Positions 32,876-41,743 of a DNA stretch of 64,000 bases are shown here, one piece after another. Source of the stretch: Candidatus Kaistella beijingensis. Lineage in GTDB: Bacteria > Bacteroidota > Bacteroidia > Flavobacteriales > Weeksellaceae. The number at the start of each line of letters is the position of its first letter. Positions within the stretch are counted from its first letter, which is position 1. Under the pieces are notes generated by a model, which was not told where the DNA came from, did not search any database, and saw only the letters and a list, made by a program, of their open reading frames with translations. Both the position numbers and the translations under genes were made by a program. Where the stretch lies: the NCBI RefSeq assembly GCF_020084865.1, contig NZ_CP071953.1, forward strand, positions 682,001 to 746,000. The letters are read 5' to 3'.

Positions 32876-35800
32876 ATGAGAATCATAAAACTTTCTTTAG
32901 CATTGATGTTGGCGCTTCCAGTCTCCTATTTTTCACAAGAAAACTCAGGTATCACCTTGAAAGGAAAAGAATTGTTCGGCGACATTAAGGCACGACATAT
33001 CGGTCCCGCTTTGATGAGTGGTAGAATTGCAGACCTCGAAATGCACCCAACCAACAATAAAGTCATGTACGTCGGAACTGCAGGAGGCGGCGTTTGGAAA
33101 TCTACAAACGGTGGCGCCTCATTTACTCCCATTTTTGATGAAGACAATATTCAATCCATCGGAACCATTGCAATTGACCCTTCAAAACCAGACCAAAATA
33201 TTTGGGTAGGAACGGGTGAAACCTGGGTAAGAAACAGTGTTTCAGTAGGTGATGGAATTTATAAATCAGTGGACGGTGGTCAAACCTGGAAAAATATGGG
33301 ATTGGAAAAATCCGACCGAATTTCCTCGATCATCGTCAATCCAAAAAACAGCGACGAAGTTTGGGTAGGCGTTTTAGGTTCACTTTGGTCGGACAGTGAT
33401 GAACGCGGAATTTATAAAACAAACGATGGCGGAACAACTTGGCAAAAAGTTTTCGGTGTTGACAATAAAACGGGATGCTCGGATTTAATTATCGATCCGA
33501 AAAATCCTAGTACCATGTATGCAAGTTTTTGGGAATTTCGTAGATCTCCATGGTCTTTCAGTTCCGGTGGCGAAAAATCAGCATTATACAAATCCACGGA
33601 TGGCGGAAAAACGTGGAACAAAATCCATAACGGTTTTCCGGGAGGAAAGTTGGGCAGAATCGCAATTGCAGTTGCTCCTTCCAATTCCAATATCCTCTAC
33701 TCCGTTTTGGAAACTGAAAAATCTGAAACCAGCGGACTTTACCGTTCAGAAGATGGCGGAAGTTCCTGGAAACACTTGAACAGCGATTTCGGTTTGGTGG
33801 TTCGTCCTTTCTATTTTTCCAGAATTGTGGTCGACCCGAAAAATCCCGATGTGGTCGTGAAAGGCGGGCTTTTCGGCTCGATTAGTCGTGATGGCGGAAA
33901 AACTTTTAAAAATTTGGGAGCGATGCATTCCGATATTCACGATATCACTTTCGATAATTTAGACAGCGACAGAATGTACGTTGGAACAGACGGCGGAGTT
34001 TACCGTTCTTGGGACGGTGGAAACACCCTTGATATTGTTCGAAATTTACCCGTTTCACAATATTATCACGTAAGTTTAGACAACAACGAACCTTACAATA
34101 TTTACGGTGGATTGCAAGACAACGGCTCTTGGTACGGTCCTTCAAAAGGCGATGGCGGAGTAGAATCGCGGCATTGGAACCGTGTTGGTTTTGGAGACGG
34201 TTTCCGTGTGGTGAAACATCCTACAAAAAACATTATTTACAGCGAAATGCAGGGAGCGGAAAATGTTTGGCGATACAATCTTGACACCAAAGAAATTGTA
34301 ACGGTTCAACCATTGCCAGTAAAAGGCGACCCCAAACTTCGATTTAATTGGAACGCTCCAATTCTCACGAGTTTGCATCAACCTGACCGATTTTTTGTGG
34401 GAAGTCAGTTTTTGCACAAATCTGAAGATATGGGAAAAACCTGGACGAAAATTTCACCAGATTTAACCACAAATAATAAGGCAAAACAAAATCAGGAAAA
34501 TTCTGGCGGTTTGTCTAAAGACAATTCAGGAGCGGAAAACCACTGCACGATTTTCACAGTTGCCGAATCACCGAAAAACGAAAAAATAATTTGGGCAGGA
34601 ACCGATGACGGAAATGTTCAGGTTACCCAAAATGGCGGTCAAACTTGGAACAACGTTACCGCAAATATTCCAAACCTGCCAAAAAATACCTGGGTTCATC
34701 ATATTGAAGCGAGCTCTTTCGCAGAAGGAACGGCTTATGCGGTTTTCGACGGACACAACACGGGAGATTATAACACTTACGTTTACAAAACCAAAGATTT
34801 CGGTAAAACTTGGACGTCGATTTCAACTCCTGATATTAAAGGATTTGCAAGAAACTTACAGGAAGATTTCAAGAATGAAGAATTGCTTTTCCTGGGAACA
34901 GAAAAAGGTCTATACATCACCATCGACGGCGGAAAAAACTGGTCGCATTTCACCAACAACATGCCGAATGTCGCGATTCATTACATTGATTTACACCCAA
35001 AAACAAACGATTTGGTGATGGCAACTCACGGTCGTGGAATTATTATTTTGGATGACATTTCGGTTTTAAGGCAAATCACACCAGAAGTTTTGGCAAAAGA
35101 TGTTCACTTCTTCGATACTTCTGACGCGATGATGGAAGAAAAATCAAGCTATGGTGGAAATGCATCAGAACTTGAATTCGTGGGAGAAAACCCTTCAACC
35201 AATGCGAAAATCGTTTATTACTTAAAGAAGCGTCACGTTCTCGGAAAAATGGATTTGGAAGTTCAGGACATGAACGGAAAAAAAATCACCTCACTAAACG
35301 CTGGAAAACAAAAAGGAATCAATGTGGTCGATTGGAATTTCACCACCAAAACTCCAAAAATTGCAGCGGCAAAAACGCTTGCTTATGGAGGTTTTACGCC
35401 ACTTCGAGTTTCTGCAGGAACCTATAAAATCGTGATGAACAAAGGAAAAGACGTTTACGCAAAAAATATCGTGGTGAAAAACGATCCTAAAAGTAAAATC
35501 ACTTTGGAAGACAGAAAACAACAGGCGAATTTGGCTCAAACACTTTTCGACATGAACGAAAATTTAGCATACAAAGTTTACGAATTGGATGAAACCTTGA
35601 AAACTTTGGACGAGTTAGAGAAAAAAGATAGATCTTTCACTAAAATAAAAAACGATTTTCAAAAGCAAAAAGAAAAAATGGTCATCACAACTGGCGACAA
35701 TTATGTTGGTTCGGCGGAACCTCTATTAAGGGAAAAGTTGGCGACGCTTTATGCTTCAATCGCTTCTCAGTTTGCTGCACCAACCAACTCGCAGCTGCAG

Positions 35801-35950
35801 AATTTCGAGACGGTGAAAGATTTGTACGATACTTCTTTAAAGGAACTCGAACAACTCAATTCCAAAAATAGAAAGAAGATTGAAGATAAAGCAAAATCGG
35901 AAAACATTCCATTTGTGATAAAAACTAAGGATGAGTTTATCAATGGTTAA
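32876..35950 (+). CDS. Large secreted sortilin/BNR-repeat beta-propeller protein
   Basis: A 1024-residue exported protein starting MRIIKLSLALMLALPVSYFS; the start at 32876 follows the preceding terminator, whereas an upstream in-frame start at 32840 would lie inside it. After the signal peptide come many Asp-box repeats of the S/T-x-D-G-G-x-T-W type (for example KSVDGGQTW, KTNDGGTTW, KSTDGGKTW, RSEDGGSSW, TIDGGKNW) spread over about residues 50-720. These build one or two beta-propellers of the sortilin/Vps10 or BNR glycosidase type. The C-terminal third (about 730-1024) is a beta domain plus a helical segment. The activity is unknown; relatives are often misnamed glycosyl hydrolases. Confidence 0.85.
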   Translation: MRIIKLSLALMLALPVSYFSQENSGITLKGKELFGDIKARHIGPALMSGRIADLEMHPTNNKVMYVGTAGGGVWKSTNGGASFTPIFDEDNIQSIGTIAIDPSKPDQNIWVGTGETWVRNSVSVGDGIYKSVDGGQTWKNMGLEKSDRISSIIVNPKNSDEVWVGVLGSLWSDSDERGIYKTNDGGTTWQKVFGVDNKTGCSDLIIDPKNPSTMYASFWEFRRSPWSFSSGGEKSALYKSTDGGKTWNKIHNGFPGGKLGRIAIAVAPSNSNILYSVLETEKSETSGLYRSEDGGSSWKHLNSDFGLVVRPFYFSRIVVDPKNPDVVVKGGLFGSISRDGGKTFKNLGAMHSDIHDITFDNLDSDRMYVGTDGGVYRSWDGGNTLDIVRNLPVSQYYHVSLDNNEPYNIYGGLQDNGSWYGPSKGDGGVESRHWNRVGFGDGFRVVKHPTKNIIYSEMQGAENVWRYNLDTKEIVTVQPLPVKGDPKLRFNWNAPILTSLHQPDRFFVGSQFLHKSEDMGKTWTKISPDLTTNNKAKQNQENSGGLSKDNSGAENHCTIFTVAESPKNEKIIWAGTDDGNVQVTQNGGQTWNNVTANIPNLPKNTWVHHIEASSFAEGTAYAVFDGHNTGDYNTYVYKTKDFGKTWTSISTPDIKGFARNLQEDFKNEELLFLGTEKGLYITIDGGKNWSHFTNNMPNVAIHYIDLHPKTNDLVMATHGRGIIILDDISVLRQITPEVLAKDVHFFDTSDAMMEEKSSYGGNASELEFVGENPSTNAKIVYYLKKRHVLGKMDLEVQDMNGKKITSLNAGKQKGINVVDWNFTTKTPKIAAAKTLAYGGFTPLRVSAGTYKIVMNKGKDVYAKNIVVKNDPKSKITLEDRKQQANLAQTLFDMNENLAYKVYELDETLKTLDELEKKDRSFTKIKNDFQKQKEKMVITTGDNYVGSAEPLLREKLATLYASIASQFAAPTNSQLQNFETVKDLYDTSLKELEQLNSKNRKKIEDKAKSENIPFVIKTKDEFING

Positions 35951-35997
35951 AATTTGATAACGAACGATTTTCAAAATTCTTAAATAAATCATTTATG

Positions 35998-36024
35998 AAG
36001 ACTGCTTTTTTAGCAGTCTTTTTT
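35998..36024 (+). terminator. Terminator after BNR-repeat gene
   Basis: GACTGC and GCAGTC pair across TTTTTTA, followed by six T residues. The sequence is nearly the same as the terminator at 31814. Confidence 0.88.
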
Positions 36025-36025
36025 C

Positions 36026-36033
36026 TATTTTTG
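36026..36033 (+). promoter_or_regulatory. aroE -7 element implying a leaderless transcript
   Basis: TATTTTTG begins just after the T tract of the preceding terminator and ends four bases before the aroE ATG at 36038, so terminator, promoter and start codon are packed together. Confidence 0.6.
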
Positions 36034-36037
36034 AAGA

Positions 36038-36775
36038 ATGGAAACACCAAAAAAATTAGGAATCATCGGCAAGAACATCTCCTACTCTTTCTCTAAAAAA
36101 TATTTTGAAAACAAGTTTCAGAACTTAATGCTGAAGAATTATTCGTATGACATTTTCGACTTGAACGATATTTCAGATGTTGAAGAAATATTTAAAACTC
36201 CCCATTTAATTGGTTTAAATGTTACGATTCCCTACAAGGAAAAAGTGATTCCTTATCTTGACGAATTGAGTGATGAGGCGGAAAAAATGGGTGCGGTGAA
36301 TTGCATCGTCATTAATGACAACATCAAAAAGGGATTTAATACCGATGCGGTTGGATTTGAGAAGACTTTACTTTTACATAAAAAGGACTGTCATACTTCA
36401 GCTCTGATTTTAGGTGATGGTGGTGCTGCAAAAGCGGTGAAATATGTTTTTGAAAAACATGGAATTCCGTTTAAAACGGTCGCAAGAAATTCGGAACTCA
36501 ATTTTGAAAATTTAACGAAAGAAATCGTGGCAGAAAATCCATTAATTATACAGTGTACTCCTGTTGGAACTTTCCCGAATGTGGAAGATTGTCTGGATTT
36601 TCCGTTTGAGGGAATCTCGGAAAAGCATCTAATCATCGACTTAATTTACAATCCTAATTACACCAAATTCATTAAGAATGCCGCAGAAAAAGGCGCAAAA
36701 ACGGTGAATGGTTTCTACATGCTCGAACAGCAAGCGGAAAAAAATTGGGAAATTTGGAATTTTCAAAAAAAATAA
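36038..36775 (+). CDS. aroE: Shikimate dehydrogenase
   Basis: A 245-residue enzyme that reduces 3-dehydroshikimate with NADPH in aromatic amino-acid synthesis. The substrate site is visible as ISYSFSKKYF (near the N-terminus), the catalytic Lys67 in GLNVTIPYKEKV and Asp103 in GFNTDAVGFE. The nucleotide-binding loop is ILGDGGAAKAV, and the C-terminus has NGFYMLEQQAEKNWEIW. Length is slightly short but typical for Bacteroidota. The DUF349 gene follows 74 bp later. Confidence 0.95.
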   Translation: METPKKLGIIGKNISYSFSKKYFENKFQNLMLKNYSYDIFDLNDISDVEEIFKTPHLIGLNVTIPYKEKVIPYLDELSDEAEKMGAVNCIVINDNIKKGFNTDAVGFEKTLLLHKKDCHTSALILGDGGAAKAVKYVFEKHGIPFKTVARNSELNFENLTKEIVAENPLIIQCTPVGTFPNVEDCLDFPFEGISEKHLIIDLIYNPNYTKFIKNAAEKGAKTVNGFYMLEQQAEKNWEIWNFQKK

Positions 36776-36849
36776 GTTAATTTAGTGCATTGTTTACCGA
36801 CAAAAAGCGAGAAAAAGTTTTGCCGTTTAATTCTAATAAAAAGTTTGCT

Positions 36850-38967
36850 ATGATTACAGAAGATTCAGTCTCTGACCACAATGAAAAAAAACCGATTTCT
36901 GAAGAAGTTTCTCCTGAAAACCTTGCTGAAAATCCTGCAGAAACTGAAAAAGAAGTCTCCGAAACGGTTTCGGAGAAAGAAGTTTCAGTGGAGGATGTTT
37001 CAACCGAAAAAGTGGAAAACTCCCAAGAAACTCCTGCCGAAGATCCAAAACCTGAACATCAAGCCGATGTTGATACTCAAAAATCAACGGTGATTCCGCA
37101 GGAAAAGGTCCTTTCTGAAATCGATCCTAAAAAAGCAGACGACGGCGATCCACAAACAGATGAAGACAAAAAAACGCAAGCCGATGTTGATACCCAAAAA
37201 TCAACCGTAGTTCCTGAAGAAAAAGTACTTTCCGAAATTGATCCTGAAAAGTCAGACGACGGAGAACCTCACGATGAACACGAAGAAGATTTGGAACCTG
37301 CGGCAAATCTCACTTTGCCCGAAGTTCTGAAAGAAATGGAAAACATCATCAATAAAGAAGATGCAGGTTCGCTTTACCGAAAATTCAATGCTTTGAAGGA
37401 ACAGGCAAATCATTTTATCCATGATGAATTAGAGGATAAAAGGGCGGAATTTGTAGCGGCGGGAAACGAGTCGGAAAATTTCAAGTTTGAACATGCAGCT
37501 TTGGCGAAACTTTCGGGACTCATCAATATTTTCCGTGATAAGAACGATGAATACAATAAAAAGCAGGAAGAAAGCCACTCTAAAAATTTAGAGGAGAGAC
37601 AAAATATTATCGAGAAACTTAAAAATCTATATACCAATACGGAAGCGGGAACCAATCTTTTCAAAGCCATTCGTGAAATTAAAGAAGAATGGAAAAATGC
37701 AGGTCAAGTCGCAAAATCTGAATTTAAGTTATTGAACAACAATTATTTCCACCATTTAAATCAGTTCTATCAAATGCTTGATATGAACAAGGAATACATG
37801 GAACAGGAATATGCGCACAATTTGGAGAAAAGACAACACATCATTGAAAGAGCAAAAGAATTGGAGACTGAACCTTCTGTACAAAAAGCGCTGAACGAAC
37901 TTCAATATCTCCACAAACTTTGGAGAGAGGAAGCAGAACCTGTTGCAGAAGAATTCCGTGAAAAAACTTGGGAAGAATTCAAGGAACTTTCCAATAAAAT
38001 TCACGAGAGAAAAACCGAACTTTCTGAACAAATCGAAAAAGAGCAAACTGAAAACCTCGAAAAGAAAAATAAAATCATCGAGGAAATCAAAAAAATTACC
38101 ACTCCAGAAAAAGCTCCAAATCACGTTTATTGGCAAAACGCCATCAAAAAAATCGAGGATTTGCGAAGTGAGTTTTTAAAATTGGGAAGCGTTCCAAGAA
38201 AAGTTTCCAACCAAAACTGGAATGAATTTAAAACGCATCTGCGAAACTTCAACACCACCAAAAATGAGTTTTACAAAGGGTTGAAAAATTCGCAGCAAAC
38301 CAACCTTGAGGAAAAACTTAAACTCATTCAAACCGCGAAAGACAATATGCTTTCCGAAGATTGGGAAACGATTGTTCCGCTCTTCAAAAAACTGCAGGAA
38401 GATTGGAAGAAAATCGGTCACGTTCCGAGAAGTATGACCAATAAAGTTTGGGACGATTTCCGTGAAGCCTGCAACACTTTCTTCAATAATTACCGCGAAA
38501 AAAACAATGCCGTAAACGACAATTGGAAAGAGAATTACAAAAACAAAAAGCAACTTCTTGACGAACTGAAAGAAATCGGAAACGAGGAAGGAAGCGTTGA
38601 AAAAATCGAGGAAATCAAAAACAAATGGAACGCCATTGGAAAAGTTCCACGCGAGAAATTGTCGATTAATACAGAGTTTAATAAAGCTTTGAGAGATAAA
38701 CTGAAACTCAACAAAATCCACGAATATGATTTAAGGGAAGAAAACCTTTCTGAAAACCAGTTGACCGACAAAGCAAGAAAAATCAAAAATCAAATTGCCG
38801 ATTTGGAAGCTGAAATCAGTAAAATGGAAAATAATGTTGGGTTCTTCAGCAATTCATCACGTGAAAATCCTTTGTTGAAAGATACTTTCGACAGAATTGA
38901 CGAGAAAAAATCACAGTTGGAAAGCATGAAGCAAAGTTTGCATCAGATTCTTTCGGGCGAAAATTAA
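36850..38967 (+). CDS. DUF349 repeat protein with acidic N-terminal tail
   Basis: A 705-residue cytoplasmic protein. Residues 1-160 form a low-complexity acidic tail rich in E, S, V and P, including two near-identical 31-residue blocks (37060-37152 and 37177-37269) that each begin QADVDTQKSTV. The rest is long, charged and helical, with repeated DUF349 units recognisable by W-x2-I/A-G-x-V-P-R (for example FLKLGSVPRKVSNQNW, WKKIGHVPRSMTNKVW, WNAIGKVPREKLSI). The family function is unknown. The ATG at 36850 is chosen over an upstream TTG at 36790. Confidence 0.88.
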   Translation: MITEDSVSDHNEKKPISEEVSPENLAENPAETEKEVSETVSEKEVSVEDVSTEKVENSQETPAEDPKPEHQADVDTQKSTVIPQEKVLSEIDPKKADDGDPQTDEDKKTQADVDTQKSTVVPEEKVLSEIDPEKSDDGEPHDEHEEDLEPAANLTLPEVLKEMENIINKEDAGSLYRKFNALKEQANHFIHDELEDKRAEFVAAGNESENFKFEHAALAKLSGLINIFRDKNDEYNKKQEESHSKNLEERQNIIEKLKNLYTNTEAGTNLFKAIREIKEEWKNAGQVAKSEFKLLNNNYFHHLNQFYQMLDMNKEYMEQEYAHNLEKRQHIIERAKELETEPSVQKALNELQYLHKLWREEAEPVAEEFREKTWEEFKELSNKIHERKTELSEQIEKEQTENLEKKNKIIEEIKKITTPEKAPNHVYWQNAIKKIEDLRSEFLKLGSVPRKVSNQNWNEFKTHLRNFNTTKNEFYKGLKNSQQTNLEEKLKLIQTAKDNMLSEDWETIVPLFKKLQEDWKKIGHVPRSMTNKVWDDFREACNTFFNNYREKNNAVNDNWKENYKNKKQLLDELKEIGNEEGSVEKIEEIKNKWNAIGKVPREKLSINTEFNKALRDKLKLNKIHEYDLREENLSENQLTDKARKIKNQIADLEAEISKMENNVGFFSNSSRENPLLKDTFDRIDEKKSQLESMKQSLHQILSGEN

Positions 38968-38978
38968 TAAACAAAATC

Positions 38979-39569
38979 ATGTTAAAAAAAATATTCTTAT
39001 TGTTTCTGATTGGTTCTTTGACTTTCGTTAAAGCGCAGGAAACCGATTTACTTTCCATTCCAAATCCTGTAGAATATGATGGAACCGAGTTTTTTTTGGC
39101 ACGCGCAAAGCAACGTTCAAAAACACTATTTCAACAGCAATACATTCCGAAAGATGAGCAGTTGGAAAATTTCAACCAAATCATCGATTTTTCATTCTTC
39201 AATAAGGAGATTGAGATGGAACTTGCAGTAAGACAAAAAGTAGAATCGGTTCAATCGCGAAAAGATGACAAATTTGCAAAAGTAAATGTTACTGAAAGTC
39301 CCGATGGAACTGAATATATCGTGGATTTCTATATTTCTGAAGTTCCCGAAAAAGGTGATTCTTTTATTGAATATGATATTTATCGGTTCAAAAAGTTCGA
39401 TAATGGCACTCAAAAAAGTTTCCTAATGCTGAATTACGCAAAGCGAATTTATGGTGATCTAAAATCTGCCGCGAAACTTCTCGCCAAACAGCGCGACCAA
39501 TTGATGACTGGTATGATTGAATACAAAATTCCCGAAATAAAAGTGTTGGCTGTAGAAACGAAAAAATAA
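38979..39569 (+). CDS. Hypothetical exported protein
   Basis: A 196-residue protein with a signal peptide (about 1-19, ending VKAQ). The mature part begins ETDLLSIPNPVEYDGTEFFLA and has mixed alpha/beta content without a motif I recognise. It follows the DUF349 gene by 11 bp and is probably co-transcribed with it. A terminator follows. Confidence 0.75.
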   Translation: MLKKIFLLFLIGSLTFVKAQETDLLSIPNPVEYDGTEFFLARAKQRSKTLFQQQYIPKDEQLENFNQIIDFSFFNKEIEMELAVRQKVESVQSRKDDKFAKVNVTESPDGTEYIVDFYISEVPEKGDSFIEYDIYRFKKFDNGTQKSFLMLNYAKRIYGDLKSAAKLLAKQRDQLMTGMIEYKIPEIKVLAVETKK

Positions 39570-39585
39570 TTTTTAATTCATATTG

Positions 39586-39611
39586 AAACACCCGACAAAA
39601 GTTGGGTGTTT
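39586..39611 (+). terminator. Terminator after hypothetical exported protein
   Basis: AAACACCCGAC and GTTGGGTGTTT pair around an AAAA loop, with a T-rich tail a few bases on. Confidence 0.8.
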
Positions 39612-39612
39612 G

Positions 39613-39786
39613 CAATTTTTAAATTAAGAAATTGGGAGATTAGATTAAGAAATTAGTTTTGGTTGAACTTCAACTATTTCTTTTAAAATTTAAATGAAGC
39701 GTTCTTTAAAATTTCCTCATTTATTAAGCATCCGTATTTCCCTAATTTCTTAATTTCTTAATCCCCTAATTTCTTAATTCTTATTA
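39613..39786. repeat. TTAAGAAATT word-repeat spacer upstream of ribD
   Basis: The spacer carries AAATTAAGAAATTGGGAG, ATTAAGAAATTAG and, in the opposite sense, CTAATTTCTTAATTTCTTAATCCCC and CTAATTTCTTAATTC (copies within 39613-39786), so it forms an extended inverted repeat. A related spacer precedes nuoN (56938-56970). No gene is present. Confidence 0.6.
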
Positions 39787-40815
39787 ATGTCTCACGAAAT
39801 CTACATCAACCGCTGCATCGAACTAGCGCAAAATGCTTTAGGGAAAACCTATCCAAATCCCTTGGTGGGAAGCGTTATTGTTCATGATGGAAAAATTATT
39901 GGTGAAGGATTTCATGAAAAGGCGGGACAAAATCATGCCGAAATCAATGCCATCAATTCAGTGAAAAATTCTGAACTGTTGAAAGAATCCACGATTTACG
40001 TTTCGCTTGAGCCTTGTTCTCACTTTGGGAAAACGCCACCTTGCGCAAATAAAATTGTGGAAATTGGTTTTAAGAAAGTCGTTATCGGAACTTTGGATTC
40101 CCATGAAAAGGTAAATGGAAAAGGAAAGAAAATTTTGGAAAATGCAGGAATTGAAGTCATTTCAGGAGTTTTGGAAAAAGAATGTCAAGAACTGAACAAA
40201 CGATTTTTTACCTTTCATCAGAAAAAAAGACCGTTTATTATCTTGAAATGGGCACAATCGAAGGACGGTTTCATGGACAAAGATTTCAAACCAACGCAAA
40301 TCGGAAATCCTTTTACCAAACAATTTGTACATCATTTAAGAAGTGAGGAGCACGCGATTTTGGTGGGAACGAATACCGCTTTGCATGACAATCCAAGTTT
40401 GACGACAAGAGAAATTGTGGGGAGAAATCCTGTAAGAATTCTAATTGATTTTAATTTGAAAATTCCTGGAGATTTCAATATCTATAATGAAGAAGCGGAA
40501 ACATTGGTTTTTAATTCGGTTAAAGAATCTAACGAAGAAAACACTAAATTCATTAAAATCGAAAAGGAAAATTTTCTTGAAAACTTAATGGGGAAACTTT
40601 ACGAACATCAAATTCAGTCAGTAATTGTGGAAGGTGGAAATTTTACCTTACAACAATTTATTGATACCAATATTTGGGACGAAGCCATCATTATTAAAAA
40701 CGAAAACCTTGTTTTGGAGAATGGAACGAAAGCTCCAATATTTGATTATGAGCCTGTAAAAGTTGAGCATTTTAGAGATAATAAAGTTGAATTCTATCAA
40801 AATCTTTTGTTTTGA
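39787..40815 (+). CDS. ribD: Bifunctional riboflavin biosynthesis deaminase/reductase
   Basis: A 342-residue enzyme that performs the second and third steps of riboflavin synthesis from GTP. The N-terminal deaminase domain (about 1-145) has zinc ligands His50 and Cys77/Cys86 with the catalytic Glu52 (HAEINA and EPCSHFGKTPPC). The C-terminal reductase domain (about 148-342) has FIILKWAQSKDGFMD, LRSEEHAILVGTNTALHDNPSLT and VEGGNFTLQQFI. Length matches the fused form. I see no FMN riboswitch in the 217-bp gap upstream. Confidence 0.95.
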   Translation: MSHEIYINRCIELAQNALGKTYPNPLVGSVIVHDGKIIGEGFHEKAGQNHAEINAINSVKNSELLKESTIYVSLEPCSHFGKTPPCANKIVEIGFKKVVIGTLDSHEKVNGKGKKILENAGIEVISGVLEKECQELNKRFFTFHQKKRPFIILKWAQSKDGFMDKDFKPTQIGNPFTKQFVHHLRSEEHAILVGTNTALHDNPSLTTREIVGRNPVRILIDFNLKIPGDFNIYNEEAETLVFNSVKESNEENTKFIKIEKENFLENLMGKLYEHQIQSVIVEGGNFTLQQFIDTNIWDEAIIIKNENLVLENGTKAPIFDYEPVKVEHFRDNKVEFYQNLLF

Positions 40816-40817
40816 AA

Positions 40818-41061
40818 CTACATAATCATTTCCTTTTCAAATTCTTCCAAAGACATTAATTCCATTTCGCCATTTTTTAAGGCTTTATAATCTTGATGCA
40901 ATTCCGCTTTCGCAGCCTCAAAACTAGCGGCTCTGTCTTCAATGATTGAAATTTCGTTTTTTGGAAAAGGATTCCAAGAATTTCATAAATTTTTCTTTGA
41001 CAGACTCGGTATATTTTAAATTGATGATTTCCGTATCTATATTTTGAAGCGAATTTAGCAT
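40818..41061 (-). pseudogene. Frameshifted small antitoxin-like gene
   Basis: Read on the minus strand, this stretch begins MLNSLQNIDTEIINLKY and runs to FLESFSKK, then stops early. Removing one base from a six-base homopolymer (T6 at 40957-40962) restores an 80-residue frame continuing NEISIIEDRAASFEAAK and ending EEFEKEMIM. The restored protein resembles short helical antitoxin/addiction-module proteins of flavobacteria. No toxin gene is adjacent. A true frameshift mutation or a homopolymer sequencing error would look the same. Confidence 0.7.
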
Positions 41062-41064
41062 TTA

Positions 41065-41093
41065 TTGTGTTACATTGAGAATCATTAAATTTG
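41065..41093 (+). promoter_or_regulatory. Promoter of YigZ-family gene
   Basis: TTG at 41065-41067 and TAAATTTG at 41086-41093 are 18 bp apart, a full consensus match; the ATG follows 15 bp later. Confidence 0.75.
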
Positions 41094-41108
41094 CGAAGCT
41101 AGAATTAA

Positions 41109-41711
41109 ATGAATTTTTCCTTCCAAACCATAAAATTCCCAGTCGAAAACATCCTTCTCAAAGAAAAAGGAAGCAAATTCATCGGTTTCGCATTTCCTGT
41201 GAATAATGTAAAAGAATTAAAGAATGCTTTGGAAAAAATTCGAGAAGAACATCCAAAAGCAACCCATCATTGTTACGCTTTCCGATTAGGAATGAACGGC
41301 GAAAATTACCGAGCAAACGACGACGGCGAACCCAGCGGAAGTGCAGGTCTACCCATTTACAACCAACTTCTCGCCAATAATTTAACCAACATTTTATTAA
41401 TCGTTGTTCGTTATTACGGCGGAACAAAACTTGGCGTTTCGGGTTTGGTAAAGACTTACAAAGAATCTGCAAAACTTACTTTAGACGAAGCGGAAATCAT
41501 AACCAAAGAATTAGAGTCTGATTTGGAAATTGAATTCGACTTTCATCAGCAAAATATAATCTTTACTTTGCTCAATAAGTTTGACGGGAAAATTCAGGAC
41601 TTTTTTACCGATGAAAAATGTAAAATCATCGCTAAAATAAAAACCTCCCAAAAAGAAAACATCTCGGAACAATTGTCCGAGATGCAAAATATTTCTTTTA
41701 AATTTATTTGA
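41109..41711 (+). CDS. YigZ/IMPACT family protein (UPF0029)
   Basis: A 200-residue protein with the UPF0029 domain (about 15-120). Its signatures are KGSKFIGFAFPV, ATHHCYAFRLG, ANDDGEPSGSAGLPIYNQL and IVVRYYGGTKLGVSGLVKTY. A smaller C-terminal domain (about 130-200) is typical of bacterial YigZ. The function is not established, though eukaryotic IMPACT acts on translational control. It is transcribed from its own consensus promoter and converges on the zinc peptidase gene. Confidence 0.92.
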   Translation: MNFSFQTIKFPVENILLKEKGSKFIGFAFPVNNVKELKNALEKIREEHPKATHHCYAFRLGMNGENYRANDDGEPSGSAGLPIYNQLLANNLTNILLIVVRYYGGTKLGVSGLVKTYKESAKLTLDEAEIITKELESDLEIEFDFHQQNIIFTLLNKFDGKIQDFFTDEKCKIIAKIKTSQKENISEQLSEMQNISFKFI

Positions 41712-41743
41712 AAACAGGACAAATCGCGATTTGTCCCTACCAA

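Noticed and set aside
39613..39786. FMN riboswitch upstream of ribD
   Set aside because: The gap consists of TTAAGAAATT-type word repeats and has none of the conserved segments of the FMN aptamer that I know.
39613..39786. CRISPR array
   Set aside because: Repeated words are short, variable, in both orientations and without uniform spacers; no cas genes are present anywhere in the window.
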